In this document: positions 1 through 9,237 of the stretch, piece after piece | Position numbering within the stretch: position 1 is the stretch's first letter | How the letters are laid out: each line of letters starts with the position of its first letter | DNA from: Nocardioides euryhalodurans | GTDB lineage: Bacteria > Actinomycetota > Actinomycetes > Propionibacteriales > Nocardioidaceae | Assembly (NCBI RefSeq): GCF_004564375.1 | Contig: NZ_CP038267.1 | Span: 3,350,501 to 3,414,500 of the forward strand | Direction: 5' to 3' | Length of the DNA stretch: 64,000 nucleotides | The notes under the pieces: model-generated | Database searches by the model: none | The model's input: the letters and a program-made list of their open reading frames with translations, nothing else | Told to the model about the DNA's origin: nothing | Position numbers and translations under genes: made by a program

Positions 1-1029
1 CTCGACCACGGCGAGGGTGGGATCCGCCACGGGCTGCCGCGGGTCGCCGCAGCCGTGGCTGCCGTCTCCCTCGCGGCCGGCGGTCTCGCCTGGCTCGCCC
101 GCGACCGGCTCTTCGGCCTCGACGGCGCGTCCTTCCCGCTGCTGGTCGTCGCGGTGGGCGTCGGGTCGGCGCTGATCGGGCTCGTGCGCGGCACCCTCAG
201 TGCCCGGCGGCGCTTCAGCGCCGTGGGCACCGGGCTGGCCGTGGAGAACGCGCTGCGCTGCGCGGCCGCCGCCGTGCTGATGGCCGGTGGGGTGGAGGAC
301 CCCGTTGCGTACGGACTCGCGCTCGTGGCCGGGTACGCCGCCGTCCTGATCTGGCCGGCCGCGCTGGTCCCGCGCCGGGGGAACGCCGGCGCTGCCGGTC
401 CGTCGCTCGCCTTCGTGTCGGCCGCCTCCGCCGGCCAGCTGCTCGCCCAGGTGACACTCACCGGCGGACCGGTGCTGCTGGCGGCCGTCGGGGGAGCTCC
501 GGCCGAGGTGACGGCGCTCTTCGCCGGCCTCGCGCTCTTCCGGGCGCCCTACACCCTCGGGCTCGGGCTCGTCTCGGCCCTCACCGGCCGACTCACCCGG
601 CTCGTCGTCGCCCGGCGCCGTGCGACGCTGCGGCGGGTGCGGCACGGCGTCGTGGCGGCCACGGTCGTGCTCGGGCTCCTGGGCGGCCTGGGGGCCGCCT
701 GGCTCGGGCCGGACCTGATGGAGCTGGTCTTCGGGGAGGGGGTACGACTGGAGCCGGGTGCCACCGCCGTCATCGCCGTCGGCAGCGTCTTCGCCCTCGC
801 CAACCTCGTCTGGACCATCGGCACCCTGGCCCGTGGTCGCCCGGTCGCCGCCGCCTGGGTGTGGCTCGTCGCGGCCCCGGCCGGCCCCGCGGCCTTCCTG
901 CTGCGGGGCGGGAGCGCCCTCGACGACACGGCCGCCACCTTCCTCGCGGTCGAGGCCACCGCGTGGGTGGCCTTCGTGGTGCTGGACGTGCGCTCAGACC
1001 GGCTTCTCGGCGGCCAGGAAGATCGATGA
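1..1029 (+). CDS. Flippase-like polysaccharide membrane protein, 5' end outside window
   Basis: The reading frame is open from base 1, so the start lies upstream; 342 residues are visible. The product is almost entirely hydrophobic helices separated by short Arg-rich loops, as in the C-terminal half of Wzx/MATE-like polysaccharide transporters. No diagnostic motif is visible, so the family call rests on topology and on the neighbouring glycan genes. Its last 36 bases overlap the 3' end of the convergent methyltransferase gene. Inferred role: moving a lipid-linked glycan across the membrane. It could instead be another polytopic membrane protein. Confidence 0.6.
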   Translation, partial: LDHGEGGIRHGLPRVAAAVAAVSLAAGGLAWLARDRLFGLDGASFPLLVVAVGVGSALIGLVRGTLSARRRFSAVGTGLAVENALRCAAAAVLMAGGVEDPVAYGLALVAGYAAVLIWPAALVPRRGNAGAAGPSLAFVSAASAGQLLAQVTLTGGPVLLAAVGGAPAEVTALFAGLALFRAPYTLGLGLVSALTGRLTRLVVARRRATLRRVRHGVVAATVVLGLLGGLGAAWLGPDLMELVFGEGVRLEPGATAVIAVGSVFALANLVWTIGTLARGRPVAAAWVWLVAAPAGPAAFLLRGGSALDDTAATFLAVEATAWVAFVVLDVRSDRLLGGQEDR

Positions 1030-1704
1030 CCCGAACGGCAGGTCGCGCCGCCTGAGCACCCACTGCTCGACCCGGCTCGCGCCGAGCATCAGCCGCTCGA
1101 CGGTGGGGGAGGGCTGCGGCAGGCCGTCGTCCGCCGGCGCGGAGCGACGCACCCGTCGCAGCAGCCGTTCGACCGCGAACAGCGGGAACACCCCGGCGAA
1201 CCCGTGCGTGCAGCGGCGTACGTCGAAACCGGCTGCCTCGACGGCCGCCAGCAACCGCGGCTGGGTGTAGCGACGGTGGTGGCCGGCCCGGACGTCGTGG
1301 TCGGTCCAGGCCCACTGGTAGGCCGGGACGGAGAGCAGCAGCCGACCGCCAGGACGCAGCACCCGCGCGAGCTCTGAGACCGCGCGGGCCTCGGGCTCGC
1401 AGTGCTCGATCACGTCGAAGGCGGCCACCACGTCGAACGTGGCCTCCGGGAAGGGCAGGTCGAGCGCGGAGGCCCGGACACCCTGGCCGGGGACGAGGCC
1501 GCGGGGGTCGAGGTCGACGGAGACGTGCTGCTCCGCCCCGTGCATCCAGGTCACGCTCGGCCCGTCGGCGCTGCCGACGTCGAGGAGCCGGCCCGGGTTG
1601 CCGAGGTGGTCGCCCAGGGCGGCGTGGAGCAGCTCGGCACGGGCGCGGTACCACCAGTAGTCGGGCTGCTCGATCGAGGCCGACCCCTGGCGCTGCTGGG
1701 TCAC
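994..1704 (-). CDS. Class I SAM-dependent methyltransferase
   Basis: A 236-residue protein with a Rossmann methyltransferase core. The SAM-binding glycine motif LLDVGSADG lies near residue 40, an acidic strand-2 end (VSVDLDP) follows, then the FDVVAAFDVIEH post-motif and LRPGGRLLLSVP. This matches Methyltransf_11-type enzymes. The GTG start overlaps the aminotransferase stop (GTGA), which fixes the start and makes this the last gene of the glycan operon. Substrate unknown; an O- or N-methylation of the sugar or glycan is inferred from context. The 3' end overlaps the convergent flippase-like gene. Confidence 0.85.
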   Translation of the reverse strand: MTQQRQGSASIEQPDYWWYRARAELLHAALGDHLGNPGRLLDVGSADGPSVTWMHGAEQHVSVDLDPRGLVPGQGVRASALDLPFPEATFDVVAAFDVIEHCEPEARAVSELARVLRPGGRLLLSVPAYQWAWTDHDVRAGHHRRYTQPRLLAAVEAAGFDVRRCTHGFAGVFPLFAVERLLRRVRRSAPADDGLPQPSPTVERLMLGASRVEQWVLRRRDLPFGSSIFLAAEKPV

Positions 1705-2846
1705 GACGTGGCCCTCACCGCGGCCACGAGGCTCTCGCTCACCCGCGCCACGTCGGCCTCGGTGAGCGTGTTGAAGAACGGCAGCCGCACCAGCCGCGCG
1801 CTGACGTCGGTGGACACCGGGCACTCCGTGGGACGGGCCGAGAAGCGCCGGCCGCCCTCGGAGCTGTGCAGCGGCACGTAGTGGAAGGTCGTGGCGATAC
1901 CCTGCTCGCGCATCGCCTGCATCACCCCGGGCCGCATCCCGGGGTCCGGGAGCAGCACGTGGAAGAGGTGCCAGGCGGGGTCGACGTGGTCGGGGAGGAC
2001 CGGGAGCCGCAGGCCGAGCTCCTCGGCAGGCCCGGCCAGCCTCCCGAGGTAGCCCTCGAAGACCGCCCGGCGCCGGGACTGGATCGACTCCGCCTGCTCG
2101 AGCTGGGCGAGGAGGTAGGCCGCCAGCACGTCGGACATCCCGAAGGAGGAGCCGGTGTCGCGCCAGGAGTACTTGTCGACCTGGCCCAGGAAGAAGGCTT
2201 GCCGGTCGGTGCCCTTGTCGTAGAGGACGCGGGCGCGGTCGACGTCGGCCGGGTCGTTGAGCAGGAGCGCTCCGCCCTCGCCGCAGATGAAGTTCTTGGT
2301 CTCGTGGAAGCTCAGCGTGCTCAGCCGTCCCAGGCTGCCGAGCGGCTGGTCGCGCCAGCGGCCGAACAGGCCGTGGGCGGCGTCCTCGACGATCGTCACG
2401 TCGGGCCGGTCCCTCAGGGCGGCACGGATGCCGTCGATGTCGCACGCCACCCCGGCGTAGTGGACGACGACGACCGCCCGGACCGAGTCGTCCAGCAGCT
2501 CGGCGAGGTGGCGCGGGTCGAGGCCCAGCGTGTCCGGCTCGACGTCGCAGAAGAGGATCCGTGCGCCCTGCCGGGCGAAGGCCAGTGCGCTGCTGGTGAA
2601 GGTGAACGACGGCACGACGACGGTGTCGCCGGGGCCGAGGTCGAGCAGCAGGCAGCTGAGCTCGAGGGCGTCGGTGCACGAGGTCGTGAGCAGCACCTCC
2701 TGGGCGCCCGTGGCCTCCTTCAGCAGTGCTCCGGCACGCTGGGAGAACGGCCCTCCCGAGGACGTGTGGCCGCTGGCCACCGCCTCGCCGATGAGGTCCA
2801 TCTCCTGCCCGGTGACCTCGGGTCGGTTGAAGGGGATGTCGCTCAT
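1701..2846 (-). CDS. wecE: dTDP-4-amino-4,6-dideoxygalactose transaminase (WecE/RffA-like)
   Basis: A 381-residue DegT/DnrJ/EryC1/StrS PLP aminotransferase. The IPFNRP N-terminus, the HYAGVACDID segment, EDAAHG, the lysine-bearing SFHETKN (Schiff-base Lys) and the QVDKYSWRDTGSS motif follow the E. coli WecE pattern closely rather than generic DegT. WecE transfers an amino group from glutamate to dTDP-4-keto-6-deoxyglucose to give dTDP-Fuc4N in the cytoplasm. ATG start with ATGA overlap to the sulfotransferase stop. It suggests the glycan contains a 4-amino-4,6-dideoxyhexose; the dTDP-sugar precursor genes are not in the window. Confidence 0.85.
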   Translation of the reverse strand: MSDIPFNRPEVTGQEMDLIGEAVASGHTSSGGPFSQRAGALLKEATGAQEVLLTTSCTDALELSCLLLDLGPGDTVVVPSFTFTSSALAFARQGARILFCDVEPDTLGLDPRHLAELLDDSVRAVVVVHYAGVACDIDGIRAALRDRPDVTIVEDAAHGLFGRWRDQPLGSLGRLSTLSFHETKNFICGEGGALLLNDPADVDRARVLYDKGTDRQAFFLGQVDKYSWRDTGSSFGMSDVLAAYLLAQLEQAESIQSRRRAVFEGYLGRLAGPAEELGLRLPVLPDHVDPAWHLFHVLLPDPGMRPGVMQAMREQGIATTFHYVPLHSSEGGRRFSARPTECPVSTDVSARLVRLPFFNTLTEADVARVSESLVAAVRATS

Positions 2847-3586
2847 GTCAGGCTCCTCGTGGTCCACGGGAGGTCGCGACCGAGCAGGCCCGCGAGGGCC
2901 TCGTCGCTCTCCCGGAAGTGGTGGCGCAGCCGCGCGACCAGGTCGTCGTCGAGCTCCCCGCCGGCCGTGGTGCTGGCGTTGACCGGGTCCTCGTCCGCCT
3001 CGGGCCGGACGTCCGGGTCGACCCCCAGCCAGGCGTAGAGCTCGGCGATCCGCGTGGGCTCGGCCAGCATCTCCTCGAGCAGCTGGATGCGGACGGGGAA
3101 GCGGTCCAGCCAGCGGGAGAGGTCGCGGACGTAGTGGCCGCGCTCGAGATAGGCGTACGGCGAGACCGACGACGTCGCGGGGTCCCACGGGTGCGGTCCG
3201 TCGAGGTTGGCCCGCAGCGCCTCCGCGAGCGGGCGGTTCTCGACGCCGTGGTCGCGGCTGAAGCTCCAGTTGGAGACGGCGCGCGCGATCGGGTCGCGCA
3301 GCTGCACCACGACCTGCGGCGTGCCCAGGGCCTCGGCCACCCGGTCGGGCGCGGTCGGGCTCTCGAGGTAGCTCGTGCTCTTCTCGCCGAGCACCACCGC
3401 ACCGGCGGCGTGGGCGAACCAGCGGGCGCGGTAGGCATCGGCGTCGACAGGATCGTCCCCGAGGAAGACCTTCGGCTCCGGCCGCGAGGGCCGGGCCATC
3501 GCGATCTGGGGGTGGGCGGCCAGCTGGTCGTGCAACCAGGTGGTCCCGCAGCGCTGCGCGCCGACGACGAGGAAGTGCCGCGTCAC
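2843..3586 (-). CDS. PAPS-dependent sulfotransferase
   Basis: A 247-residue protein. The N-terminal GAQRCGTTWL is the 5'-phosphosulfate-binding loop and LRDPIARAVSNWSFSRDHG is the 3'-phosphate-binding motif of carbohydrate/heparan-type sulfotransferases. The GTG start is set by GTGA overlap with the upstream glycosyltransferase stop; the end overlaps the wecE start by 4 bases. Cytoplasmic transfer of sulfate from PAPS to a glycan or lipid acceptor is inferred. Sulfated surface glycans are uncommon in bacteria outside mycobacteria and rhizobia, so its place in this operon is notable. Confidence 0.85.
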   Translation of the reverse strand: MTRHFLVVGAQRCGTTWLHDQLAAHPQIAMARPSRPEPKVFLGDDPVDADAYRARWFAHAAGAVVLGEKSTSYLESPTAPDRVAEALGTPQVVVQLRDPIARAVSNWSFSRDHGVENRPLAEALRANLDGPHPWDPATSSVSPYAYLERGHYVRDLSRWLDRFPVRIQLLEEMLAEPTRIAELYAWLGVDPDVRPEADEDPVNASTTAGGELDDDLVARLRHHFRESDEALAGLLGRDLPWTTRSLT

Positions 3587-4530
3587 CGGGCCACCCTCCG
3601 CACCACGTGGAAGGTCGCGTCCGAGCTGACGGTGTTGAGCGTCCGGACGACGTACTCGCCGATCATCGAGAGCAGCGCGATGATGAAACCGGCGAACAGC
3701 GACACGAGGACCATGATGGAGGTCCAGCCCGGCACGATCGACTCCGTGACCAGCGCGCGCACGAGCAGGAAGCCGCCGAGCAGGAAGCTCAGCCCGGAGA
3801 TCGCGAAGCCGACGAGCGCGGCGGCGCGCAGCGGCCACGAGCTGTAGCTGAAGAGGATCGTGGTGACCAGCCGCAGGATCTTGATCAGGCTGTAGGTGCT
3901 CTTGCCCGCCGGGCGCGGGTCGTGGCGGACGGTGGCGTTGGCGCGGTTGCCCGAGAACATCAGGGCCTGACCGGTGATGTAGGGGTAGGCGGTGCGCGAC
4001 GAGACGATGCGGTCCACGACGTCGCGCCGCAGGATCCGGAAGTTGGAGACGACCAGGTCCGTGGGCTGGCCGAAGACGCGCCGGTTGATGAGGCCGATCA
4101 GCCTGCTGCCCAGGCGCCGGTGGCCCGCGGCCTGCTTCTGCTCGAACTGGCCGAAGACGACCTCGTGGCCCGCCATCGCCTTGTCGATGAGCACGAGCGC
4201 CTGGTCGGGAGGGTTCTGCAGGTCGTCGTCCATGGTGATGACGTAGTCGCCGCCGGCCTCGCGCAGGCCGGCGAGGTTGGCGTAGTGCTGGCCGTAGTTC
4301 TTCATCAGGTCCAGCGCGACCACCCCCGGCGTCCGTGCCGCACGTTCGGAGATCACCCGCCAGCTGTCGTCGCTGCTGCCGTCGTTGACGAGGACCACCT
4401 CGTGCCGCAGCCCGGCCTCGGTGAACACCTCGACCACGCGGTCGATGGTCGTCCCGACGATCTCCTCGCTGTTGTAGACGGGGATCACGATCGAGTACGA
4501 GAAGCTCTCCCGGTCGAGCAGGTCGGTCAT
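3583..4530 (-). CDS. GT2 family glycosyltransferase, DPM1/ArnC type with C-terminal membrane helices
   Basis: A 315-residue enzyme. GT-A fold signatures are VIPVYNSEE near the N-terminus, VNDGSSDDS, and the metal-binding DDDLQNPPDQ, followed near the C-terminus by two long hydrophobic helices as in polyprenyl-phosphate glycosyltransferases. Such enzymes charge polyprenyl phosphate with a sugar at the cytoplasmic face, giving the donor used by GT-C enzymes outside. This fits the three GT-C-like genes just upstream in the same operon. ATG start, 4-base overlaps on both sides. Confidence 0.88.
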   Translation of the reverse strand: MTDLLDRESFSYSIVIPVYNSEEIVGTTIDRVVEVFTEAGLRHEVVLVNDGSSDDSWRVISERAARTPGVVALDLMKNYGQHYANLAGLREAGGDYVITMDDDLQNPPDQALVLIDKAMAGHEVVFGQFEQKQAAGHRRLGSRLIGLINRRVFGQPTDLVVSNFRILRRDVVDRIVSSRTAYPYITGQALMFSGNRANATVRHDPRPAGKSTYSLIKILRLVTTILFSYSSWPLRAAALVGFAISGLSFLLGGFLLVRALVTESIVPGWTSIMVLVSLFAGFIIALLSMIGEYVVRTLNTVSSDATFHVVRRVAR

Positions 4531-6119
4531 GGGCCGGATCGTCCCACGAGGGGCACTTCCGTCGTCAGAGGCCCCGCATGCACGAGCTCACGCGCCCGAC
4601 GTACGTCCTCCCGGCTCAGCGTGTCGATCACGAACCAGCGGACGCTCGCCCGTGACCCCCCGAGGCGCACGTAGTCCTCCGCGAGCAAGGGCTGCAGCCA
4701 GTCGTGCGTCACCGGCCGGTCGACGGCGATGATCGTGGGCCGGATCCGCTCGAGGTCCTCGACGAGCTGTTCGAGGCCGCCCGGCCGGGTGTCGTCCACG
4801 AACTCCGTCATCCCGTTGAGGAACATCTGGTGGCGGATCGGGTTGTCGAGGTCGGCGAGGACCAGCGGCTGGGGAGAGCCGATCGAGAGGACGGTCGCCT
4901 CCGGACCCGTGACCGCGAGCAGTGCGTGCGCCTGCTCCCGCTGCTCCTCCAGGAGGGTGTTGCGGGTCGACCACGAGCCCTGCGCGGCCGCGACCAGCAG
5001 GGCGACGGAGGCCACGGCGAGCACCGCCCGCCGTGCTCGCGCGTCGAGTGCACGGGTGAGGAGGTGGAGCACCCCGGCGGTGCCGAGGGCAGCGAACGGG
5101 ACGAAGACCAGGGCGTCGGGCCAGCCCTGGAAGGCCGTCAGGCTGAAGCCGAGCTCGGCGAGGACCCCCGCGCCGGTCGCGACCACGCCGACCGCGGTGG
5201 GGGAGGCGCGGTCGAGCCGTCGGGCCGCGAGCGCCGCCAGGACCACGCACGCCAGGCTGCCGCCGATCAGCAGCACGGTGGACCAGCCGTAGACGGGTCG
5301 CAGGATCTCGGGGACCCGGGCCCACGCCTCGAGGAGGCCCCGCTGCTCGGTGTAGCCGAGGTTGACGAGCAGGAAGCCCTCGAGGAACGCCCGGAGCGCC
5401 CCCACCACCCAGAAGCCGAGCAGGGTCACGGCGGTCACCACGACGCCGGCGCCGAGGTAGCGGCCGAGCGCGCTCAGGGTGGACCGGCGGCCGGGGAGCA
5501 GCAGCAGGGCCACGAGCGCCGCGACCACGAGGGGGAAGAAGGCGCCCTGCCAGGTCAGCGTCGCCAACGCCGTGCCGACACCGGCGGTGACCCACCGGCG
5601 GCGCCCGATCGCCCACAGGGTCAGCAGGATGCAGAAGATCATCGTGGTCTTCTCGCGTGGTCCGTACGTCGCGTAGTGCACGAACCCGCCGAAGGTGAGC
5701 ATCGTCGTCCCGGCCACCAGCCCGGCGAGCCGGGAGCCGCACCAGTCGCGGGCGACGAGGTAGGCCAGCCAGACCGAGGCCACGGAGACGAGCGCCAGCA
5801 GGACCCGCATGGCCAGCAGGTCGTCGGTCCCGACGACGCGGCCGACCAGGGCGCCGACTCCCGGCACGAGGTGGGCGAGCGGGCCGGACCGGTTCAGGAT
5901 CCCGACGTAGGGAGGTACGCCGTCGGCGACCCGCTGCCCGGCGTACGCGTAGACCGCGGCGTCCTGGCCCAGGTTGCCCCGGAAGCCGTGGAGCAGGAAG
6001 ACCCCGGTGGCCGCGAGGGCGACCAGGACTCCGACACGGTCGATCCGGGACGGGAGAGCATTCGACAACCCGAGAGGTCCTTCCAGCGTGCGAGGCCGCG
6101 GCCGGCTCCCACCGGCCAT
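4527..6119 (-). CDS. GT-C-like polytopic glycosyltransferase, tandem paralogue 3
   Basis: A 530-residue membrane protein with about a dozen predicted helices and a C-terminal soluble region. It shares with its two upstream neighbours an extracytoplasmic-loop block (AVYAYAGQRVADGVPPYVG, then NRSGPLAHLVPG), a GPREKTTM motif and a C-terminal GPEATVLS...PGGLEQL block. The Asp of GQDAAVY sits where GT-C enzymes carry a catalytic acid in the first external loop. It probably transfers a sugar from a polyprenyl-phosphate donor outside the membrane. ATG start 64 nt after the previous stop; no strong SD, so the start is less certain. Confidence 0.7.
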   Translation of the reverse strand: MAGGSRPRPRTLEGPLGLSNALPSRIDRVGVLVALAATGVFLLHGFRGNLGQDAAVYAYAGQRVADGVPPYVGILNRSGPLAHLVPGVGALVGRVVGTDDLLAMRVLLALVSVASVWLAYLVARDWCGSRLAGLVAGTTMLTFGGFVHYATYGPREKTTMIFCILLTLWAIGRRRWVTAGVGTALATLTWQGAFFPLVVAALVALLLLPGRRSTLSALGRYLGAGVVVTAVTLLGFWVVGALRAFLEGFLLVNLGYTEQRGLLEAWARVPEILRPVYGWSTVLLIGGSLACVVLAALAARRLDRASPTAVGVVATGAGVLAELGFSLTAFQGWPDALVFVPFAALGTAGVLHLLTRALDARARRAVLAVASVALLVAAAQGSWSTRNTLLEEQREQAHALLAVTGPEATVLSIGSPQPLVLADLDNPIRHQMFLNGMTEFVDDTRPGGLEQLVEDLERIRPTIIAVDRPVTHDWLQPLLAEDYVRLGGSRASVRWFVIDTLSREDVRRARELVHAGPLTTEVPLVGRSGP

Positions 6120-6183
6120 CGATCACGCGCGGATGGTCGCAACTCGCGAAGGCCCGCCGCAAGCCCGGGTCAGGAGCGGCGTG

Positions 6184-7701
6184 TCACGCGCGCGGCGACG
6201 CCGTGGGGACCCCGGCGTCCTCGAGGACACCGCGCAGGTCGTCGACCCGCTCGTCCTCGAGCGAGGTGGTGGCGAACCAGAAGCCGTCCTCCCGGCTGCC
6301 ACCGAGCAGCACGTAGTGCTCGCGGAGCACCGGGCGCAACCAGGTGTAGCCGGCCGCGTGCGGCTTGCCCATGACCAGGAGGGTGGGCTCGCGGCGCTCG
6401 ACGTCGGCGGCCAGCCCGGCGAGGCCGCCAGGGACCTGCTCGTCGATGTAGCGGGCGAGGCCACGCCCGAAGTTCACGTAGCGGGTGGGGTTGGTCCTTC
6501 CCGTGAGCACCAGCGGGGCAGAGGACGCGAACGACTGGACGGTCGCGTCCGGGCCGGCAGCGGCGATCATGTCGGCCGCGAGCTCGCGTTGCCCGGCCAA
6601 CCCGGTGGGTCGGCTCGACCACGAGGAGGCAGCCGCCGCGACCACCAGGCACACCGCCACCGTCGCGAGCGTGCGCCGTCCGGCCCGGTCCGGGAGGACA
6701 CGGGCGGCCGACCCGGCCGCGCCCGCCACGCCGAGCGCGGCGAACGGCAGCAGGACCAGGGAGTCCGGCCATCCCTGGTAGGCGACCAGCGTCCACGCCA
6801 GGCACCCGAGGGTGCCGGCGCCGAGGGCGACCCGCGTGGGTCGGGTGCCGTGGCCGCGGCCCGGGCGCGCGAGCACGGCACCGGCGAGCACCAACGTCGC
6901 GACCGTGCCGAGGGCGAGCAGCCCCACGGACCAGCCGTAGCCCTCGACCAGGCTCGCAGGCTGCGCTGCGAGTCGGTCCAGGACCGTGGCCTGGGTCGTG
7001 TACCCGCCGAGGTGGACGCCGACGAAGCCCTCGTAGAACTCGGGCACGGCGTCCACCGCCGCGAAGCCGGCGACCGTCACCGCGAGCACCGTCAGGCCGC
7101 CGAGGACGACCCCCAGGACCGCGCGGAGCCGGGCCCGCCACGAGGGTTCGAGGACCGCCGCGGCCAGCACCGCGACGGAGGCCGGGAGGAACGACGGCTG
7201 CCAGGCGAGCGTGGCGAGAGCGACGGCTACCCCGGCGTACAGCCAGGCCCGGCGGGAGATCGCCCGCAGGACGAACAGCACCATCGTCGTCTTCTCGCGC
7301 GGACCGGAGGTCCCGAGCTCCACGAACCCCTGGAGGGCGAGCAGCGTGCCACCGCCCACCGCCCCGACCGCCCGGGACCTGAAGGTGTCGCGGGCGACCA
7401 GGTAGGCCACCCAGACGGCCCCGACGGAGACGAGGGCCATCAGCAGCCGGATCCCGAGGAGGTCGTCGATCCCGATCGCACGCGCCCCCATCGCCCCCAG
7501 CCCGGGGACCAGGTGCGCCAGCGGGCCGGCCCGGTTCTGGACCCCCACGTAGGGAGGTGCTCCCTCGGCGAGCTGCTGGCCGGCATACGCGTAGAGCGCC
7601 GGGTCGGCGCCGAGCCGACCCTCGAACCCGCGCAGCAGCAGGACGCCGAGTGCGGCGAGGGCCAGCAGCGGGCCCCAGGGATCGATCCGGAAGCGTCCCA
7701 C
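6184..7701 (-). CDS. GT-C-like polytopic glycosyltransferase, tandem paralogue 2
   Basis: A 505-residue paralogue of the genes on both sides. It keeps ALYAYAGQQLAEGAPPYVG, NRAGPLAHLVPG, GPREKTTM and the C-terminal GPDATVQS and PGGLAGLAAD blocks. The helix after GPREKTTM is about three residues shorter than in its paralogues. The GTG start lies 2 nt after the upstream stop (TGAGGGTG), implying coupling. A longer open frame continues upstream, but there it is only a shadow of paralogue 1. Acceptor and donor unknown. Confidence 0.7.
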   Translation of the reverse strand: MGRFRIDPWGPLLALAALGVLLLRGFEGRLGADPALYAYAGQQLAEGAPPYVGVQNRAGPLAHLVPGLGAMGARAIGIDDLLGIRLLMALVSVGAVWVAYLVARDTFRSRAVGAVGGGTLLALQGFVELGTSGPREKTTMVLFVLRAISRRAWLYAGVAVALATLAWQPSFLPASVAVLAAAVLEPSWRARLRAVLGVVLGGLTVLAVTVAGFAAVDAVPEFYEGFVGVHLGGYTTQATVLDRLAAQPASLVEGYGWSVGLLALGTVATLVLAGAVLARPGRGHGTRPTRVALGAGTLGCLAWTLVAYQGWPDSLVLLPFAALGVAGAAGSAARVLPDRAGRRTLATVAVCLVVAAAASSWSSRPTGLAGQRELAADMIAAAGPDATVQSFASSAPLVLTGRTNPTRYVNFGRGLARYIDEQVPGGLAGLAADVERREPTLLVMGKPHAAGYTWLRPVLREHYVLLGGSREDGFWFATTSLEDERVDDLRGVLEDAGVPTASPRA

Positions 7702-7703
7702 CC

Positions 7704-9230
7704 TCAGTCGTCCGGGAGGTCCCGGCCGACGATCTCGCGGAGCTCCTCGAGCTCCGCCTCGCCGAGGGACCGGTCGACGTACCACGTCATCAGGTAGGTC
7801 GTGCCGAGCTCCTCGTAGTGGCGCTCGACGACCGGGTCGATGAAGTCGTACCAGGTGGGGTGGTCGATCGTGATCAGCGTGGGGCGCTCGTCCTCGATGT
7901 CCGCGGCCAGGCCCTCGAGGCCGCCGGGCCAGGTGTCGTCGACGTACTCGTAGAGGCCGGCGATGAACATCTGGTGGTAGACGATGTTGCGCATGCGGCC
8001 GAAGACCAGGGGCTGCGGCGCGCCGACCGACATCACCGTCGCGTCGGGCCCCACGACCTCGAGGACGTCCTCGTTGACGTCGCGCATCGCCCACAGCCGC
8101 TCGTCGCGCGTCTGCCACGACGAGAGCGTGGCGGCCACGAGCACGATCGCGACGTACGCCGCCACGACGACCGTGCCCGCACGGGCCGGGACCAGCCGGG
8201 CGACCAGGTGGACCAGGCCGCCGAGACCGGCCGCCGCGAAGGGCAGCATGAACATCGCGTCGGCCCAGCCGTTGAAGACGTAGCAGGACCACAGCACGCT
8301 GGCCAGCGTGCCGCCGCCGAGGGCGACCACCGCGACGGTGTGCGGGTCGTCGCGGTCGAGCCGGCGGACGCGCACGGCTCCGAGCACGACCATCGCGGCC
8401 AGACCGAGCAGGATCAGCCACAGCGACCAGCCGAAGCCGTCGAAGATCTCGCTCGGCTCGTCCGCGAAGTAGGCCAGCAGCCCGGTCTGACGGGTGTAGG
8501 TCGCGTTGATGAAGTAGAAGGCGTCCAGGAACTCCTCGAGCGCGTCGACCAGCACGTAGTAGAGGACGAAGGCAGCCGTCGTGAGCAGGCCGCCGACGGC
8601 GAAGCGGACCAGGGCCGTGAGCTGTGCCCGACGGGCCCGGAGCAGCAGGATCGCGACGGCGGCGGCGGCGGCGCCGCCGAAGAAGACGGGCTGCCAGGTC
8701 AGGGTGGCCAGTGCGACCGTGGTCCCGGCGAGGCCCCACCTCCGGTGCACGACGGCCCACAGGGCGATCGCGACCAGGAGCATCATGGTCGTCTTCTCGC
8801 GCGGACCACCGGTGGCGTAGGTGACGAAGCCCTGGAACGCGAGCAGGCTCGACGCGGCGGCGACCCCGGCGAGACGCGACCCGAACGCGTCCCGGGAGAG
8901 GAGGTAGACCACCCACACCGCGGCGACGGACAGCACCATCATCAGCAGCCGCATCACGAACAGGTCGTCGGAGCCGGAGTCCGCCCCGAGGAGCCGGCCC
9001 ACCCAGGTGGCGACGCCCGGCACCATGTGGGCCAGCGGTCCGGCGCGGTTGAGGACCGACACGAAGGGCGGGACGCCCTCGGCGAACTGCTGCCCGCCGT
9101 AGGCGTACAGCGCGAGGTCGCGGGTGAGGATCCCGCCGAAGCCGTGGACCAGGAACACCACGACGGAGGCGGCGGCGAGCGCCGGCCCCCACGGGTCGAT
9201 CCGGCGGAGGCGGTTCAGCGTCTCGGGCAC
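7704..9230 (-). CDS. GT-C-like polytopic glycosyltransferase, tandem paralogue 1
   Basis: A 508-residue polytopic membrane protein and the first of the three tandem copies. External-loop block TRDLALYAYGGQQFAEGVPP, NRAGPLAHMVPG, GPREKTTM and a C-terminal PGGLEGLAADIEDERP region. The GTG at 9230 is preferred because a TACTGT hexamer ends 7 nt upstream, the leaderless arrangement seen across this window; GTG codons at 9239 and 9269 are alternatives. It begins the glycan operon. Paralogue divergence suggests each copy adds a different sugar or linkage, but the sequence does not prove this. Confidence 0.7.
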   Translation of the reverse strand: MPETLNRLRRIDPWGPALAAASVVVFLVHGFGGILTRDLALYAYGGQQFAEGVPPFVSVLNRAGPLAHMVPGVATWVGRLLGADSGSDDLFVMRLLMMVLSVAAVWVVYLLSRDAFGSRLAGVAAASSLLAFQGFVTYATGGPREKTTMMLLVAIALWAVVHRRWGLAGTTVALATLTWQPVFFGGAAAAAVAILLLRARRAQLTALVRFAVGGLLTTAAFVLYYVLVDALEEFLDAFYFINATYTRQTGLLAYFADEPSEIFDGFGWSLWLILLGLAAMVVLGAVRVRRLDRDDPHTVAVVALGGGTLASVLWSCYVFNGWADAMFMLPFAAAGLGGLVHLVARLVPARAGTVVVAAYVAIVLVAATLSSWQTRDERLWAMRDVNEDVLEVVGPDATVMSVGAPQPLVFGRMRNIVYHQMFIAGLYEYVDDTWPGGLEGLAADIEDERPTLITIDHPTWYDFIDPVVERHYEELGTTYLMTWYVDRSLGEAELEELREIVGRDLPDD

Positions 9231-9237
9231 GCGGGAC

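Noticed and set aside
6184..9192. A single 1002-codon frame suggesting fusion of two GT-C genes
   Set aside because: Only its downstream half (from 7701) matches the family. The upstream half is an out-of-frame reading of paralogue 1, which is intact in its own frame.
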